A stretch of DNA of 64,000 nt from Lunularia cruciata (taxonomy: Eukaryota; Streptophyta; Marchantiopsida; Lunulariales; Lunulariaceae), in NCBI GenBank assembly GCA_948567375.1, contig OX419755.1:44521001-44585000 (forward strand), written 5' to 3'. A program made the translations under genes and the position numbers. Of the stretch, positions 33,241-44,609 are shown piece by piece (positions within the stretch are counted from its first letter, which is position 1; every line of letters starts with the position of its first letter). The notes under the pieces are model-generated. The model saw only the letters and a list, made by a program, of their open reading frames with translations. It had not been told where the DNA came from and ran no database searches.

Positions 33241-35350
33241 ACTGATTAATTTTTTTCCAATGTGGTAACTCTTGTTTACTTTAAACCCTGCAAATCAAAC
33301 CATAAACCTTAAACTTATTTGTCCATTTCAATATTTTGACATCTTGGGTCAACCAAAACCCCAAGCCATTGGTCAACTAACAACCAAGCTGACAGAACTT
33401 GGATGCAATTTCACATCAACTATTGCAATAATATAAAGATTGGGTCAACAAAAACCCCAAGCCATTGGTCAAACAAAACCCAACCACCAAACGTGACATA
33501 ATCTAGATGCAGTTACATTGCAATTGTTGCACTTCAATTCTAGCTCCTATTGTAGAGATGGGTTTGGTTGCACCTTAGCTCTTGCACCATTATACCAAGC
33601 TATTGAGGTGCAATTACACAATACTTATTTTCATGATGAGAGGTATGATTTCAAAAGTTGGACATAACCTGCCCATGGTTGCACCTTAGCCTACACTCCT
33701 TTGCAAAGATTGATGTGGTTGCACCTCATCTCTAGCTCTCGTTGTAGCAATGAATGCAATACCAAGCTATCAAGGTGCAATTAATTATTAGTTTTTTCTA
33801 CACTATTTTTGTAGCACTTTCACTAATTTCTTTTAGACATCAATGCCATTTTTACCATTGGTTAAGTTTTTATATTTTGGGCTTTGAGGAAAAAGCCTGA
33901 AAGATCAAGATTACCAAGAGATTGGTTAGCCTCAATGAGATAATTGAAGCAAGGTTTAGCACTCTACTTTATTGAAGTAGGGTTTGGAGGATAATTGAAG
34001 TAGGGTAAGCATAAGTGAGGATTTATCGAAAAAGATGATTGAAGCAAGTTTCTTACGGTTTGCCTCAATGAGGATTTATCACTGAGATAATTAATGAAAG
34101 ATTTCCTAACGTTTGGTTTGGAAATTCAAACTAGTGCTATTGAGAGATAGATAGCTTGTTGAGGAGGATTAACCAATGAGGTGATTGAAGCAAGGTTTTT
34201 CTAACATTGTTATGTTTGGAAGTTCAAACTAGAGGCTGCTGGAAGATCGATTACCATCAATGAGGATTTATCAATGAGATAATTGAAGTAAGTTTCATAA
34301 TACTATTCCAGTGCAATGGAAGTATGAGCAGTAAACCTCAACTAAAGCACTCAGTTACCAAGTTATTCAAAGTATGCAGTATATACCCAAGGTGATCATG
34401 AACTCTCTAATGCATGCAAAAGTTCTAGATCAAATGACATTGATACTATGGGAGTTTACTAACTTGATCTTGTTTGTAATGTATGGAAATCTATAGTCTT
34501 GGATCAAAATAAAATCCAAGAAGAATTGCAAATTATGGGTTATATCATCCTTTAATGCTATTGTGAAATTCTCACCGGACATAAACTTGAAAACACCAAT
34601 TTCTCATGGAGTAAATACAAATATTTGTAATTAATGTTGTGTAGGACGCATATGCTTATGGGTAAATTAGGTTTTTCATCGTAGTATTTATTTCGATTAT
34701 CCTATGTAGCTCTAAGGCATAGTTTCTTAAACATCACTTAGTATTCAACGATATAAGGTATAGAATTTGCCGTAAGTGAGAATTGAATTTCTGAGAAGTA
34801 CAAATAGTTTATCAAGATTTAATTTCAATCTATGCTAGACCAGTATAGTATAGACAATATATACTACTGTATTTCTATACCTTACACTACTATACCTTTG
34901 AGCGGATATAATACATTTGAACTCGAACATATGTTCGTGTGTAATGTCTTCTTGGCTTTTGTTTTCTTCTATTGTTCTATTGTGGTTTATTTCTTATCGT
35001 TTGAAAACGAAAAAATATTACAAGACATCACATTGGATTGGGAGGTATTTAAACTCTGTGCCTTCTCCACTGAGCTTAAATCACTAATCTAATTGCGATT
35101 GCTCGAGGCGAATGAAATAACTTCTTGAATGTTTGGGAAGTGAAAGTTGCTCAGATATATTATCACGCGTCTGCAGAAAAATTTCTGCTTATTTCGACAT
35201 ACTTGTATGCACGAAAATGTCCCAACAACACACTTAGAAAATTCCTCTCGAAAAGGTTAAACAAAATATCTATGAAAAGAGACGTGCGTCCTTTCCAAAC
35301 GACAAGTACATGCATTACAACGCAGAGAAGTGGTTGGAAAGAATCCCGTT
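33241..35350. other. AT-rich non-coding stretch
   Basis: No gene is visible. A 50-bp phrase (GGGTCAAC, CCCCAAGCCATTGGTCAA) is duplicated at about 33352 and 33432. From 33900 to 34290 the phrases CAATGAGGATTTATC and GATAATTGAAGCAAG recur four to five times as a degenerate repeat. Confidence 0.6.
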
Positions 35351-35365
35351 CCGAGATTCACGACG

Positions 35366-35520
35366 TGACGAGATCGAGTGATGCATGACGTCGCAAGTGA
35401 CGGGCTACAATTGGTGGCGACGTCGTGTGGAATCCATCGAAGCAGCTGAGCTCCTCAATGGCATCAAAGCAAACTCCACAGATTACGGATGCGATTCCCT
35501 TCTGCATACATGTCGTGACG
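35366..35520 (+). promoter_or_regulatory. TGACG cluster with an as-1-like pair upstream of the GRAS gene
   Basis: TGACG occurs on the + strand at 35366, 35386, 35398 and 35516. The pair at 35386 and 35398 (TGACGTCGCAAGTGACGG) has the 12-bp start-to-start spacing of the as-1 element (TGACGTAAGGGATGACGC), which binds TGA-type bZIP factors. The pair lies 599 bp before the ATG of the GRAS gene. Function is inferred. Confidence 0.45.
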
Positions 35521-35984
35521 CATGTATGCATGTGATGTAGAGGAGGTGTCGTTGTCATTCATCGTCGGAACGAGGAAGTGTATCCGAGTCCACAACGCAG
35601 CTGAGGCAGGGCTGGAAAGAGACTCACTCCGGCGCAGTAGGGGCCCTCGAGGACCTCATGTCGAATTCTGTGATGTTTTGGGTGGACATTGACTCGTGGT
35701 TTTGAAGAGAGAAGGCCCAATAGGTATAGGGAAGTGTTTGAGTTGTTGAGTGCCAGCTCTCTCGGACAGAAGGAGAAGAGTTTCCGTCTCCCCATGTCAC
35801 TGGCTCGAGGGAACGTGCAACGCAAGTGATCAACGGAGGGTTGAAAAGTTTGTAGCAACCTCGAGTGCTTTGTCGGCAGATTGTGTTTTCTCGGAGGAAG
35901 GCACAAAGATTTCCATAAGTTTCTGAAGTGAGAGACATAGGAAGATACGTAGAGAGAGAAGAGAGAAGAAGACATTTGGTTCTA

Positions 35985-38018
35985 ATGGAGAAGACGTTGG
36001 CGGATATGGCGACAATGGGACTTGGTAAGAAAGGAGTATGGGTAGGGAGCGATAAAGGGACTGGGGACCCTAAAAGGGATCGGAACAGGAGTAACACGAC
36101 TGATTCACCGCTTGCAGCGCAGCTTCAACAAGCTTGGTTGCAAACACAACTACCTAAACGAAATGCACCAAAGTTCGACTTCTTATCACCTGTACCCTCG
36201 TCTGACTACTCAGTGGTGCGGAGCTCCTCATCGTCGCCGAGCCTGTCGCACGTGTCTTCTCAAGCCGTGTCCCCGGAGTCACAATCAGATTCCCAGACTT
36301 GTCAATCGGAAGCTAGATCTTACAGTCCGGTTGTTGACAGTCATAACGATTACAATTATGGAGTGGTGGAGTCATCCGATCCCATGGATGACCCAATGCT
36401 TTCATATTTACAGGACATGTTAATGGATGAGGACCTTTGCGAGAAGAAGTGTATGTTCAGGGAGTGTATTGCCTACCAAGCTATGAACAGGGAGCTGGCT
36501 GATTTGATTGGGGATCCTAGCGCGGTGGATGACTCCTTCTGCCAAAATTACGGGGGAGAGGGAGTGGAGGGAGACGTAGCCGTGAATAGCTGGGTCGATG
36601 AGGTTTTGGATTCGCACCCTTCTGAGTATCTTGATAACTATGAAAACTCCGTGGAAGCTTCTCATGAGGTCTCAGATAGGCGGCCAGATGATCGCTATGA
36701 TACATTGGGCAACTGTGCAACAGGGTCGAGTTATGCACTAAACGCCATGGCACAACCTTTGATTTCAGGAGTAAGAGCAGCTCGTGAAGACGGTGCGGGT
36801 TTGGGAGTGGAATGCACCTACTTAGATGCGGACACTCCGAGGTTGGCACAGGGACTGGATTACGCCCAAGGAAGGAGCGGAATAGAGTCGTTAGCCGAAC
36901 TGCAGCCGCTTTTGCTGCAGTGTGCTCAAGCTGTAGCAACGGACGACGTGAGAACTGCACATCAGCTGATTAATAGGCTTAGGGAGTTGTCTAGTCCCGT
37001 TGGAGACGGTGGACAGAGGATGACTCACTACTTTGTGGAGGCCCTAGTTGCGCGGCTTTCAGGCACCGGCGGACGGCTGTACACTGCCCTGGCCTCGAAT
37101 CTGCCCAGCGCCATGGACATGTTGAAAGCTTATAAGCTCTTCGTGCAGTGTAATCCTCTGCCCAAAATTGCCCACTATTTCGCCAATAAGAAAATCTTCG
37201 ACGCTGTCAAAGGTGCTGAACGAGTGCATATTGTCGATTTCGGCATTTTGTACGGGGTTCAGTGGCCGTGCCTGATCCATGCACTTGCCCAGAGGGAGGG
37301 AGGGCCCCCATTTCTGCGTATTACCGGGATAGATTTTGCGCAGCCCGGGTTCAAATCCACCGAGCGTATAGAAGAAACTGGTCGGCGGCTTGCTGAGAAA
37401 GCAAAGTCACTGGGTATAGAATTTGAGTACCAGGCTATTGCTGGCAAGTGGGAGCTTATTCAGCCTTCACAGCTCAACTTGAGGAATGATGAAGTGCTCA
37501 TCGTTAACAGTATGTTTCGGTTGCGAAACCTGCTGGATGAAACTGTTATGGCTTCGAGTCCGCGTAAAATGTTGCTGAGTAACATCCATAACTTAAATCC
37601 TGAACTATTCGTTACCGGTATAATTAGTGCTAATTACAATACTCCCTTTTTCATGGCCCGTGTTAGGGAGGCTATAAGCCACTTCTCTACTCTTTTTGAT
37701 GCAATTCATTCCGCAGTTCCTCCGATTGCCGAGTTAAGACTTATATCGGAGAGGGAGATTTTAGGCAGAGAAATATTAAACGTTATAGCTTGCGAGGGCA
37801 CCGAAAGGTTAGAGAGGGCTGAAAGTTTTCAACAATGGCAATCTCGTATAAGCAATGCTGGATTCAAGCAACAGCCTCTTGAGGCTGCCGTCATCGATAA
37901 AGCCAAGGAAATACTGAATCCATTCCATAGGAACTTTGCAGTCGCCCAGTATGGCAATTGGATGTTGAGCGGGTGGAAAGACCGGGTTATACACGGTTTG
38001 ACTGCCTGGAAACCTTGA
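35985..38018 (+). CDS. GRAS-family transcriptional regulator, LISCL (SCL9/SCL14-like) subfamily
   Basis: Intact single-exon gene of 677 residues. I start at the ATG at 35985; a longer open frame begins only with GTG at 35928, and a second ATG in good context (GATATGGCG, 36006) is an alternative. A purine-rich leader (GAGAGAGAAGAGAGAAG) precedes it. The N-terminal half is disordered and Ser-rich, with an acidic segment from residue 135 (DDPMLSYLQDMLMDEDL, then CMFRECIAYQAM) that is diagnostic for LISCL proteins. The GRAS domain covers about 303-677: leucine repeat I (LAELQPLLLQCAQ), VHIVD at 414-418, the WPCLIHAL stretch, leucine repeat II, the PFYRE region (NPELF at 538, PFFMARVRE at 554-562), and SAW ending GWKDRVIHGLTAWKP. 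Such proteins are nuclear co-regulators; SCL14 acts with TGA-type bZIPs in xenobiotic responses. No introns or frame damage; possible AATAAA at 38510. Confidence 0.95.
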   Translation: MEKTLADMATMGLGKKGVWVGSDKGTGDPKRDRNRSNTTDSPLAAQLQQAWLQTQLPKRNAPKFDFLSPVPSSDYSVVRSSSSSPSLSHVSSQAVSPESQSDSQTCQSEARSYSPVVDSHNDYNYGVVESSDPMDDPMLSYLQDMLMDEDLCEKKCMFRECIAYQAMNRELADLIGDPSAVDDSFCQNYGGEGVEGDVAVNSWVDEVLDSHPSEYLDNYENSVEASHEVSDRRPDDRYDTLGNCATGSSYALNAMAQPLISGVRAAREDGAGLGVECTYLDADTPRLAQGLDYAQGRSGIESLAELQPLLLQCAQAVATDDVRTAHQLINRLRELSSPVGDGGQRMTHYFVEALVARLSGTGGRLYTALASNLPSAMDMLKAYKLFVQCNPLPKIAHYFANKKIFDAVKGAERVHIVDFGILYGVQWPCLIHALAQREGGPPFLRITGIDFAQPGFKSTERIEETGRRLAEKAKSLGIEFEYQAIAGKWELIQPSQLNLRNDEVLIVNSMFRLRNLLDETVMASSPRKMLLSNIHNLNPELFVTGIISANYNTPFFMARVREAISHFSTLFDAIHSAVPPIAELRLISEREILGREILNVIACEGTERLERAESFQQWQSRISNAGFKQQPLEAAVIDKAKEILNPFHRNFAVAQYGNWMLSGWKDRVIHGLTAWKP

Positions 38019-39142
38019 CGTCTTAAGCTATTTCAAATGTACATGATTGTAATACTGCTTGCTGTGAGCAGACCGAAAGGGAACTTAGCGTTCTCATTGT
38101 TATTTGTCTTTGGACTTCTGTATATTAAGCTACTTTTACAAATCTTCAAATTACTTCCTCACTGTATGAGTGGAATTGTTGTTGTGCCGATGGGAAAGCC
38201 TATGTAACTAGCCCAGTCAGTTTGAATAAGTCTGTTATGCAGATTGTCACCGGCTGCTGAGTACTCGTACTGAATTAGATCACGTCACCGTTCTTTGTCT
38301 AGATTTCATTTGAGGCTGAATTTATCACGAGTTACACGCCTCCATGCCGCACATCATCTTCCTGTTATTATGCCTTCCGGCTCCTTGTTTTCTCGCACGA
38401 GCGATCTGGCCTTGGAAAGGCCAATAGAAGGTTCGGAGCAAGTCCTGAACTGGATCAGGCACTAATGGTCAGCATGTCAAACGGCGGCTTTTGAATTGAC
38501 CTATATCTAAATAAACCTGCCTGCAGGCAAGACATGCCGCCTCCAGTTTTGCTTGTCACCAACCCTTCTAGACTTTGTCGTTCAATCAGTGCTGCTGCGA
38601 ATCCGTCAAGATTGGCGCTAACGGATCCTAAGCGTAAGCTCAATCCTTCAAGTCTACAATGCAATTTCCTATGTCTGAACACAGCAGATCACCTGTTCTA
38701 TTCCTTTTATCTTTTTTTTTATCTCCGATGTTAGTCAGTTCTTGTTGCCTTGGTCCCAACCATGATTTTGACTGAATTCAGATAGACTAGCGCATACCGC
38801 TGGTTCTGGTATGAAGATCGGTGAAGATGGTCTTTCATGTTTCGGAGATCTAAAATAAAGCGCATGACACGTCGAGTAAAGTCGCATTAGACGCACACAA
38901 TAGATAAGTCGCATTTGAGTCGCATCAGTCACTTGAGTCAACTACTTCTTGAACGGTAGCCTATTCTATCCAAACACCATATTCATAATATTCTCGCGGT
39001 GCTCTCTCATGTTTCTGTATCTACGGCAAGTTAGGGTTTAAACCGAGGGAAGTTCCAAGAAAATCCTGAATTGAAGTCTGTAATAATAAATTTGTCAAAC
39101 AGCTGCCGATGGATTGACTCGTGCTTCTCCTCAACGTGCATG
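38019..39142 (+). other. 3' flank of the GRAS gene
   Basis: No second gene is seen. The region probably includes the 3' untranslated part. A short cluster of GTCGCAT phrases lies at 38879-38935. Confidence 0.4.
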
Positions 39143-39327
39143 TGAGATGTAGCGTTTCAGTTTTGTGAAGTGGTAACTCTGTGTTTCATTGTTGCTCTTC
39201 TGATCAATAATGTTGCAGATTTACTCCAGGATCGTGAGATGTGGCGTTTTCAGTTCTGTGAAGTGGTAGGTCTGTGTAACATCGTTGTTGTTCTGATCAA
39301 TAGTGCTGCAGATTTCGTCTAGAATCG
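39143..39327. repeat. 92-bp tandem duplication
   Basis: Two units (39143-39234 and 39235-39327) share TGAGATGT, GTGAAGTGGTA, TTCTGATCAATA and GCAGATTT at equal spacing; they differ at roughly one base in eight. Confidence 0.85.
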
Positions 39328-39396
39328 GGACGAAAAGACGACCGCCTAGGATAACAAGGAAAAAAAAAAAAAAAAAAGCGCTAAGGAAAAACAAAG

Positions 39397-39535
39397 GATG
39401 GGAAGACCCCATCAAGCCGTACAAGGGAGAGATAAAAAAAAGGTAACATGGGGCTAAGCCCCAAAGAAGGATGGGAAGACCCCCATCAAGCCGTACAACG
39501 AGAGACGAAAGAGATTAAACGGGGCTAAGCCCCAA
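39397..39535 (-). repeat. Two tandem 72-bp units with the dispersed GGATGGGAAGACCCC motif
   Basis: Units start at 39397 and 39468. Each has GGATGGGAAGACCCC, ATCAAGCCGTACAA and a perfect short hairpin GGGGCTAAGCCCC (about 39451 and 39522). An (A)18 run precedes them at 39359. Read on the minus strand they match the blocks at 25339 and 43384. Confidence 0.75.
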
Positions 39536-41477
39536 TAGTATCGATACTAGAAATTTGCCTACGGATACTCCAGAATCCATAATAAGGGAATGATACTCTT
39601 GAGAATTTTACCATAATGGACGGTGAATCATTGATGATGATCTTGATTAATATTGAGACTTTAAAATTCACCTACAGCATCATCTGTTTAATATTATCGT
39701 TAATCATCCCCTGGCTGGTACTAATTTGGTTCATCTTTAGCATCCATGATGCTATGTTGCTCCCTGTTGTATGAACCAAACCAACCAAACACGCACTGTG
39801 AGCTCGCTCATCGTGCAAACTAGAATGCTCGGCTACAATAGCGATCTGGAACCGTTCACTTATTAGAAGGCACTTGAAGAGTGCTTCCTTGTTTTAAAGT
39901 TCTGTGAACAGATTGTAGCTGATTCAGATTGATACAGAACAGATTGCCGTACATTCATTGGAAGGCAGGTAAAGAATGTTTCCTTTTCTTTAAGTTCTAT
40001 GAATAGATTGTCTCACATGGAATACCAATGTGTGTATCTATCATACTTACTAAATAGTAAGTAAGTCTGAAGAACATTATTTTTCTAAACTTCCTGAAGA
40101 GTGATTTTTATTTCAAAGTTCTATGAATGGATTGTCTCACATGGAATACCAATGTACATATCAATCATACGTACTAAATAGTACGTATGTCTGACGAACA
40201 TTTTCTTTTCTTTTTAATTTCTATGCAGATATGGACTTAAGAAGCATACTTACTAAATAGTAATTGAGTCTGACGAACATTTCTTTTTCTTTTTAACTTC
40301 TATGCAGAGATGGACTTCACAACTATCGCAACGTTGGCACGTAGACTCAATACCCCAAGTTCAGATTAACACAATCCGCAGTGCATAGAATTGTATGGAC
40401 AGCAAGATTTTGGATAATAAATTTTTGTTGTTGTCAACCCTCATTATATTTGGGTGCAGCGAGGGACGTAGAATATCTCAGTTAATATCTGTATATTCAT
40501 CCAGAAGAAATTTACTAAAAATCTGTTTAGCGGAATAAGGTCTTCGTATAGGATCTTGCCTTGCTCAAAAGAGAATTTTTATGTATTCTATTTCCATTTT
40601 ATCTAAATCATATTATTTTCATTCTATCTTGGTTGTATATAAATTAGGAAATCAAATTCGGATTTAACTAAAATATTTATTCTCATTTATCTTGTCCATA
40701 ATTGAGACTCTAGAAATTGACTTCCATCTTTACAAAGATCATTTTACATTTGTGAAATCCATCATGAACTTATGGGGGATAATTCCCAATTTCTGGGGAA
40801 TTTACCTCTAACTTTTGGGAGATTGTGTTTCTTAAAATTGCTCTGGGCTGTATAACAGTCTCCTTAATTTTATAATTATATTTACAAAAGACATATTTTA
40901 GATGTTAGAAATCATAAATGATATACAAGATAACATTTCTAAGGAGAAATAAGAATTATTATTAAAAATTCAAATATATACTAGAAAACTAAAAATATAA
41001 TTTAAATTTTATTCTACAAAATGAATAATCTTTATTATAGTAGAGGTGTAGCTGAAATTTCTACATTATTAGACAATAAATAGTGCAGTTGTAAGTGATT
41101 GTGATTAAAAGATGCTACTAGCTGTCAAATACAAAATCAAAAGCATTTTAATATTCCAACAAAATCCTATATCCAACAAAACGTCAAGGACTTTGGTGTA
41201 ATAGCTCATCTAGGTAAAATATTTGTATTATACACCTAATGTATCTAGATAATTTCTATGTAGGCTGTTTTAATCCATGAAATTTAATTAATTATAATAA
41301 TAAGAAATTTCACTATATCATTTAGCTCACTCATTTCTTAGATATGAACTCACCTACTTCCATGTGGTTTAAGTGGTTTTACCACATCTTTCCAATTTGT
41401 TGTAACAATAGCAAGGGAAGAGATTCATATATCAATTGGTCAAGTGCTAGATGCTAGTCTACTTCTGCTAGTCTATT
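39536..41477. other. AT-rich stretch with palindromic tandem repeats
   Basis: Three copies of a repeat (about 40010-40330) carry the phrases TCTCACATGGAATACCAATG and TCTGACGAACATT around a palindrome centred at 40053, 40177 and 40253. The rest has no recognisable feature. Confidence 0.6.
40043..40270. repeat. Palindromes with compensating base changes
   Basis: 40167-40188 is ATACGTACTA, AA, TAGTACGTAT: perfect 10-bp arms with two central bases. The sister copy at 40044-40063 has arms TACTTACTA and TAGTAAGTA, perfect over 9 bp although the arm sequence differs. A third copy near 40247 has lost part of one arm. Confidence 0.7.
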
Positions 41478-43383
41478 GTGATGGACAAGGACATAAGAGG
41501 CATTAGATTAATTGCTCTTGATGATATATTATTGGTGCCTGTTAGCCATACTATTGTCCTTTATCATTGTTCTCACTTTCAACACCACCTCGTTTTACAT
41601 CAATTTGGAGTTGGTACACCTAGAGGTTGTGAGGTTATATCTCTAAGCATTAGTTCACTCTTAGATATCTATCAAGTGTAGGTTGTTCTACAAGTGGATA
41701 TTGAGAATGCTTTTAATAATGTTTCACATGCATCCATCTTTAGAAAACTTAGGAAGATTGGTGGATCTTTGCAAGTCTTATTCTATTTGAGTAGTCTTTT
41801 TATGGTTCTCCTTCTTCTCTTTATTTACTAACATAATTTCTTACTAAAAGGAGTCACCATCTTGGAGTTTGTTGTTGATATGTGACAAGTAGATGCTTAA
41901 GGAGTACCTTTATTTTTCATAGCTCATTTTAAAACTCTCTTATATACTACATTAGCCATGCTATGTTGTATCTCACTCCTTGGTAGAAGAACACACATAG
42001 TGGATCCTATAGATTAGATTATGCAAGGCTTTTGACCACATGATTATAGAGTTTCATCTAGTACCCTTGAGATCAAAGTGTCAAATTGTAGAGCATTATT
42101 ACCTTTAGGTATCATTCCTCACCTCTAGCTTCTAGAGTGTTGTATCATATCTATAAAAAGCCTATGTATTCTTGGAGTGCCAAAGAAGAGCCAATGATTT
42201 TCTCACATACTTCTTAGATCTTGCTCTTGTAAAGAATATTCTTTATGTGGATGAATTTCCTTTAGCAAGAGATATGCAAGTGGCATTTGCTACACTCTCC
42301 TCTAGTATTACCCATCAACTAACTTAACTACTTTGCATGGTTCTTCCTTCTTTGACCTCTTATCATATTGAGAGCTTTTTATAGGAAGATCATAAGAGAC
42401 TTTGGTGATATCATTGGACTGGAGACATTTGAGTGTGTGTCAAGGTATTTGACATAGAGATAAAACACCTCTACCAATCTCATGTAGATTAGTAGATCTA
42501 TTACTATGTAGAAGATTCCTTTTATAGAAGTTTTGAGTAGTTGGGCTTTTTCTTGGCACCTCTACTTTCCTCTCATTTTGTAGTGGCTAATCGACTAGTT
42601 TTCCTCTCATTTTGTAGTTGTTAATTGACTAGTCTTAAAGATATATGTGATCAAGGTAGAGGAGGGATCATTTTCTCTCCATGTACTATTTTGGTAAACA
42701 AGAGATGGCTTGTCCCCAAAGGCACAAGATGGCCTTCCATCTTTTGCCTCCTTACCTTTTGATGATGCAAGAGGGTTGCAATCTTTCTTGATGGATTGAT
42801 AGTTTCAACACTTGCTACATTCCCTCTTAGTTAACTCATCCATTCTTTGTGCTGCTAAGGTATGTCTTTGCTCTTGCTTTAACAAGGGTACAAGCTCTTG
42901 GATCCTAACTTGACCTTGCATTAAGGCATCTCAATTTGCACTAACTACTTGCTCTACAATAATAAGGTTCTGATTAGATTCAGTCCATCAACTTGCATCT
43001 TCATTACTCATTTGTGAGTGTAGTACTACACTATATGCAATAGGGATCTAGAGGACTCAATGTAATTTTGAAAGACAAAGGACTGCTACCCATGATGCCA
43101 TCAAAGATAGAGTGCTTGCAATGTCACAAGAGAGTAGATATCTCACTTGGAAGGAGTGTTGGTAATGTTTTATGTGGAGGTTTAGTTGTTGGAAGCATTC
43201 TACTGCATCAAATAAGTGTATTGCATCAAATAAGTGTAATGCATCAAATAAGTGCTTAAGGTAAAATAAGAATGCATCCCAAGGTCATTCACTTGATAGT
43301 TTTAATTTTGAAGATCAACTTGGTAATGATATATAAGCCCAAGGGAGTTAATCCATTTTACCTCTTTTGTCTCCCCTTTGTAC
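41478..43383 (+). pseudogene. Decayed non-LTR (LINE-type) reverse transcriptase
   Basis: RT pieces survive between many stops. FGVGTPRGCEVI (about 41608) is followed by LQVDIENAFNNVSHASIFRK (about 41690-41750), which is the RT block with the catalytic Asp and the AFN..SH signature of non-LTR elements. VPLFFIAHF follows (about 41908), then RRTHIVDP (about 41988) at the place of the second catalytic block, where the usual Asp-Asp is lost. The C-terminal part is weaker (PSKIECLQCH, about 43090). No LTRs are seen. A conserved tail motif follows at 43384. Confidence 0.65.
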
Positions 43384-43450
43384 TGTACAACCTGATTGGG
43401 TCTTCCCATCCTTCATGTGTTCTATGTAGTCACCTTTTTCTCTCTTTATC
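43384..43450 (+). repeat. Dispersed motif GGGTCTTCCCATCC, copy after the LINE remnant
   Basis: TGTACAACCTGATTGGG, TCTTCCCATCCTTCAT and TAGTCACCTTTTTC match the block at 25339. Its place after the RT remnant suggests a shared 3' tail of a non-LTR family. Confidence 0.6.
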
Positions 43451-43605
43451 TCATTGAGGTTTACTTCTTCTTTGTGTGGGAACCCCATCTAGTGCAAGCT
43501 CAAAGTTGTTACATGTAAGCTTTAATGTTACTGATGAAGTATGATATCCAAGATTCTTATGCAAAGTTTGTAACATTTCTCCTTTTCTTCAAGTTGCACT
43601 GCCTA

Positions 43606-43644
43606 CTACAACAAGATGTAGACCCCTCAAACATCTTGTTGTAG
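43606..43644. repeat. Perfect 14-bp inverted repeat with an 11-nt loop
   Basis: The arms CTACAACAAGATGT (43606-43619) and ACATCTTGTTGTAG (43631-43644) are exact reverse complements. There is no gene directly upstream, so its role is unknown. Confidence 0.75.
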
Positions 43645-44609
43645 CAAATGTCTTCCTTTCCACATAATGCATTTTGGACCCATTTTAGAATTGATATGAT
43701 CACCACCACATTTGCTTTGGTCTAGGACCAAAAGGTATCTTCTTGAGCAAGGAAGCTCTTAGAAGGTTATTACCAACAAGGAGATTTGATCAACCTTTAT
43801 AACACTTAGAGGAGTCTAGGCAAGCTTTTGGGTGGTGGCTTGAGACCAACACACTTGCAACATAAAATCCAAACACTTCTATGCTCTCCCAAATGGGGTC
43901 AAATAAGGGCCTACAAGTGTTGGCTCTAGTAGCAATTTAAACTCAACACAAATATCACCAAGTCTTCTCCCAAACACCCTTCCCAAAGCTTTGATACAAT
44001 GGTACTAACACAAAACACATAAACATATAATACAAAGTGTGGTACTCACATTTTTGTTTTTTCGAAATGGAGAAGAAGAAGTGTATAGAGAAGTTAGATT
44101 GCGCATGTATGGCCAAAGAAGGCAAAGAAAAGAATCTTTGGGATGAAACCCAAAGTAATGTGGCTTCAGGTCATAAGGCAAAGTACTCGGAATTGCCCTG
44201 TCAGCATACAACCTGAAGTAAGAAGTCTTTGTATTGGGGGTGCTCAACCCAAGGCGAGGATAGTGTAACAACTTTCCTTTGGGGGGAGAAATTCAAGAAG
44301 GGACCGTTCAAAAACCGGCGGTCATACGCGTGAAGGACACTTGACAGTGATAGAAGAATGCAAGAGGTGTGATTTCTTGGTAGAAACTTGAATTGAAGAG
44401 AGACGAAGAAGGCACGACTCTATAAAAATCCAGCTAAAGACAAAGCAATGATAAGCAATTTTCCTTCGCCAATAAGAAGTCATCCTATAGGAGATTGTGG
44501 GAAGGGAAGTAGAGTCGAAGGCATATTGGTGTGTAGAAGAGAATTTGAGAGAGCTAATCCCAGAGTCAGTAGGAAGAATAGTCCCTAGCCCAGTGAGGAA
44601 GAAAGAAAG

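Noticed and set aside
35559-36097. Antisense frames over the start of the GRAS gene
   Set aside because: Shadows of the GC-rich leader and first codons of the GRAS gene; no domain and no independent signal.
39451-39534. GGGGCTAAGCCCC hairpins as terminators
   Set aside because: They are part of the duplicated dispersed motif, with no gene ending there; intrinsic terminators of this kind are not expected in a plant nucleus.
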